From: Kofleriaceae bacterium
GTDB lineage: Bacteria > Myxococcota_A > Polyangia > Haliangiales > Haliangiaceae
NCBI GenBank assembly: GCA_016763395.1
Contig: JAESTW010000167.1
Span: 1-6,966 of the forward strand
Length of the DNA: 6,966 nt
Reading direction: 5' to 3'
Shown: positions 5,494-6,966 of the stretch, in pieces
How positions within the stretch are numbered: the stretch's first letter is position 1
Layout: every line of letters begins with the position of its first letter
The notes under the pieces: generated by a model
Seen by the model: the letters and a program-made list of their open reading frames with translations, nothing else
The model's database searches: none
What the model was told of the DNA's origin: nothing
Translations under genes and position numbers: made by a program

Positions 5494-6108
5494 ATGTTTG
5501 ATGAAATGTACATGGCCATGGCGTATAGCCAGGTAATCCTCGGTCCAGTAATCACAGCAATCGTACTGGTGCCGATACTTATCTACATCGTTGCTCGTTG
5601 GCGGTCCCACAAAGAGGATACTTCACCCGACGCCCAGATCGGAATCAAGGTCGCGATGTGCTGGTTCAAAGTCGCGGCCTTTCAGTTGTTGTTGATGGCT
5701 GGTCTTCTCTTGTCCTACGCAACGATTACCGACTTGCCAAGTAATCTGGGCGAGCAGTTGATTCGGGTCGCCTTGGGCATTGCTCTGCCGAGTTCAATCA
5801 TCCTGGGCGTCATGTTTGTTGTTCTGCGAACGACCAATACCGAGCAGCGTCCGGCCGTTCATCGCATGTTCGCTGGAGTGAGCTTGATACAAACTGGGCT
5901 TGTTGCATTTAGTGCGTTGTTGTACGGAGGAATCGCACTTTTTCAGAAAAACGTCCCCACTGAGATCAACCGTTTGATCTTTTGCGCGGTCGCGGTGTAC
6001 GGAATCGCGGCACTCATGCAAGGGCGATCCTTTTTGGGGCTGGCAACCGGACGCGGAGGCCTACCTCTGGCAACGGCAAGCATTGGCCCCGCGGACGGAG
6101 AGCAGTAG
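5494..6108 (+). CDS. Five-helix integral membrane protein of unknown function, first of a paralogous pair
   Basis: A 204-residue inner-membrane protein with no family I recognise. Predicted helices lie at about 14-35, 52-77, 88-110, 126-150 and 158-175. The first loop is charged (RWRSHKEDTSPD) and probably cytosolic; with an odd number of helices the Gly/Pro-rich C-terminal tail (about 183-204) would face the other side. Two motifs are shared with the next gene: GIKVAMCWF followed by AA.Q at 50-64 on entry to helix 2, and TNTEQRP..HRMFAG at 114-128 between helices 3 and 4. An ALFQ is also shared, at the end of helix 4 (148-151). The Cys-Trp-Phe and Lys at the membrane edge and the Arg/Asn-rich loop are candidate functional residues, but there is no recognisable catalytic or transporter signature. 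The start is set by the ribosome site at 5481-5486. Its TAG overlaps the GTG of the next gene by one base, so the two are cotranscribed and probably act together. Confidence 0.82.
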   Translation: MFDEMYMAMAYSQVILGPVITAIVLVPILIYIVARWRSHKEDTSPDAQIGIKVAMCWFKVAAFQLLLMAGLLLSYATITDLPSNLGEQLIRVALGIALPSSIILGVMFVVLRTTNTEQRPAVHRMFAGVSLIQTGLVAFSALLYGGIALFQKNVPTEINRLIFCAVAVYGIAALMQGRSFLGLATGRGGLPLATASIGPADGEQ

Positions 6109-6638
6109 TGACCTCGATAGGGATGTTTACGTCCCAGCTCTTCGTCGGGCCGATGGTGATGATTGCAGTTTGGCTGCCCATCATTGTCTACATCCTGGTG
6201 AGGGTACGAGATTCGAGGGAGCAAGCCCCGGACATTCATGTTGGAATCAAAGTCATCGCCTGTTGGTTTCAGCTGGCCGCTGTGCAAATCCTACTACTCG
6301 GAACAGTAATATTGTTCTACTCCATTATTGAATCCAGTGAGGAGTGGCGGATTGGGGCTGGCCTTATGGTGCCGGCCTTGGTGATCTACGGAGTTCTCCA
6401 CCTCAGCTTGTCCGCGACCAATACTGTGGAGCGCCCCAATGCCCGGCGAATGTTCTGTGGCATAAACTTGGCGTATACCGGGGTTATCGCGTTCATAGGG
6501 CTCATTGTCGGCAGTGTGGCGCTCTTCCAACCCGGGCCATCATTTGCCAATAGTTCGGCGACTGTCGCCGTTGTACTTGTCTACACCTTGGCCGCAGGGG
6601 TACAGGGATCGAGGCTTCTCCGGGAAGCGCGAGGCTAG
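6108..6638 (+). CDS. Five-helix integral membrane protein of unknown function, second of a paralogous pair
   Basis: A 176-residue paralogue of the protein encoded just upstream. My by-eye alignment of the first 69 positions gives about 28 identities, roughly 40%. Helices are predicted at about 10-32, 46-73, 81-103, 117-140 and 149-166. Shared motifs are SQ....GP (9-15), GIKVIACWF then AA.Q (46-60), TNTVERPNARRMFCG (104-118), and ALFQ at the end of helix 4 (138-141). It lacks the long C-terminal tail of its partner. The GTG at 6108 (TAGTG overlap) is chosen because GGAG at 6097-6100 has 7 nt spacing; the ATG at 6123 is preceded too closely by AGGG. Longer in-frame extensions upstream would run through the partner gene in another frame and give an Arg-rich, implausible leader. 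A heteromeric membrane complex of the two is an inference from the tandem arrangement. Confidence 0.8.
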   Translation: MTSIGMFTSQLFVGPMVMIAVWLPIIVYILVRVRDSREQAPDIHVGIKVIACWFQLAAVQILLLGTVILFYSIIESSEEWRIGAGLMVPALVIYGVLHLSLSATNTVERPNARRMFCGINLAYTGVIAFIGLIVGSVALFQPGPSFANSSATVAVVLVYTLAAGVQGSRLLREARG

Positions 6639-6643
6639 CAGCC

Positions 6644-6966
6644 TTAGATAGCGGTGGTGAGGATACGGGATACGGCGTCGACGGTCCGGTCAATGTCTGA
6701 CTCCTGTGTCCGGTGGTTGCACACACTGATGCGCATGACTCGCATGCCCCGGTGAGTAACGCCGCCAAACCAAGCGGTGCCTTCAGACACAATGGCATCG
6801 ATGACTTCGTCGGTCCGCTCGTCGTGATTTCCCTCGCTGTCGAGAAAGCGAACGAGACCCTGGTTGATTCTCGGACGGGCGATGACCTCAACTCCTTCTA
6901 GCTCTCCAAGTTTGTCCACGAGTAAGGTGGCCATGGCGCAGGAGCGCGTGATCATCTCGGAAATGC
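6644..6966 (-). CDS. PLP-dependent amino acid decarboxylase, group II, C-terminal end (partial)
   Basis: Read on the minus strand, the frame is open from the window edge to a TAA at 6644-6646, giving about 106 C-terminal residues of a gene that starts outside the window. The Met codon at 6953-6955 is probably internal, since the frame continues upstream of it (ISE-M). The sequence fits the C-terminal small domain of group II pyridoxal-phosphate decarboxylases (aromatic amino acid, tyrosine, glutamate or diaminobutyrate types): PRINQGLVRFL, then 'DE..D.VIDAIVSEGTAWFGG', then HRGMRVMRISVCNHRT and a closing 'D.DRTVDAVSRIL' helix. The active-site Lys and substrate-defining residues are outside the window, so the amino acid cannot be told. 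The gene converges on the membrane-protein pair with a gap of only 5 bp. Confidence 0.85.
   Translation of the reverse strand, partial: ISEMITRSCAMATLLVDKLGELEGVEVIARPRINQGLVRFLDSEGNHDERTDEVIDAIVSEGTAWFGGVTHRGMRVMRISVCNHRTQESDIDRTVDAVSRILTTAI

Noticed and set aside
5055..5610. Two minus-strand open frames spanning the end of flagellin and the following gap
   Set aside because: They overlap the conserved C-terminal flagellin helices and the start of the next gene, and the proteins look random.
6713..6901. Short plus-strand open frame opposite the decarboxylase end
   Set aside because: It is antisense to the conserved PLP decarboxylase C-terminus and lacks any supporting signal.

Overview
The window looks like ordinary chromosome from a Gram-negative, moderately GC-rich bacterium. 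Myxococcota, Bradymonadota or a related former-deltaproteobacterial lineage is my best guess. The reasons are two lipoproteins, one carrying a TonB-like domain of the AgmX/PglI type that is common in those groups, together with a methylmalonyl-CoA mutase/MeaB cluster, a flagellin, and TTG and GTG starts. This placement is inference from protein style, not from a marker gene. No tRNA, rRNA, CRISPR array, transposase, prophage gene or attachment site was seen, and no stretch over 300 bases lacks a gene; the longest gaps are about 150 bp.

Layout: (1) 1-2245 is the end of a tightly coupled forward operon. It holds the last 33 codons of a probable methylmalonyl-CoA mutase cobalamin-binding subunit, then a lipoprotein with a TonB-like domain and two cupin domains, then the mutase chaperone GTPase MeaB. 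Both junctions are 4-nt stop/start overlaps (TTGA and ATGA). (2) 2372-3085 is a small Cys-rich lipoprotein of unknown function with its own candidate extended -10 promoter. (3) 3145-4371 is a FAD-dependent geranylgeranyl-reductase-family oxidoreductase, with a 15-bp imperfect inverted repeat straddling its stop codon. (4) 4523-5344 is a short flagellin, apparently monocistronic, with a leader hairpin and no other flagellar gene in view. (5) 5494-6638 holds two tandem, paralogous five-helix membrane proteins of unknown function (1-nt overlap), preceded by a candidate promoter and a perfect 12-bp palindrome. (6) 6644-6966, on the minus strand, is the C-terminal end of a PLP-dependent group II amino acid decarboxylase, convergent with the membrane pair and only 5 bp away.

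How the genes work together: only the first block has an obvious shared job, adenosylcobalamin-dependent methylmalonyl-CoA/succinyl-CoA interconversion, with MeaB protecting and reloading the mutase. The puzzle is why a predicted exported lipoprotein with two apparently metal-competent cupins is translationally locked between a cytosolic mutase subunit and its cytosolic GTPase. The remaining genes look like separate transcription units. The best candidates for undescribed biology are the bicupin lipoprotein in the mutase operon, the duplicated five-helix membrane proteins, and the reduced flagellin without flagellar neighbours. None of these proves a new system from sequence alone.
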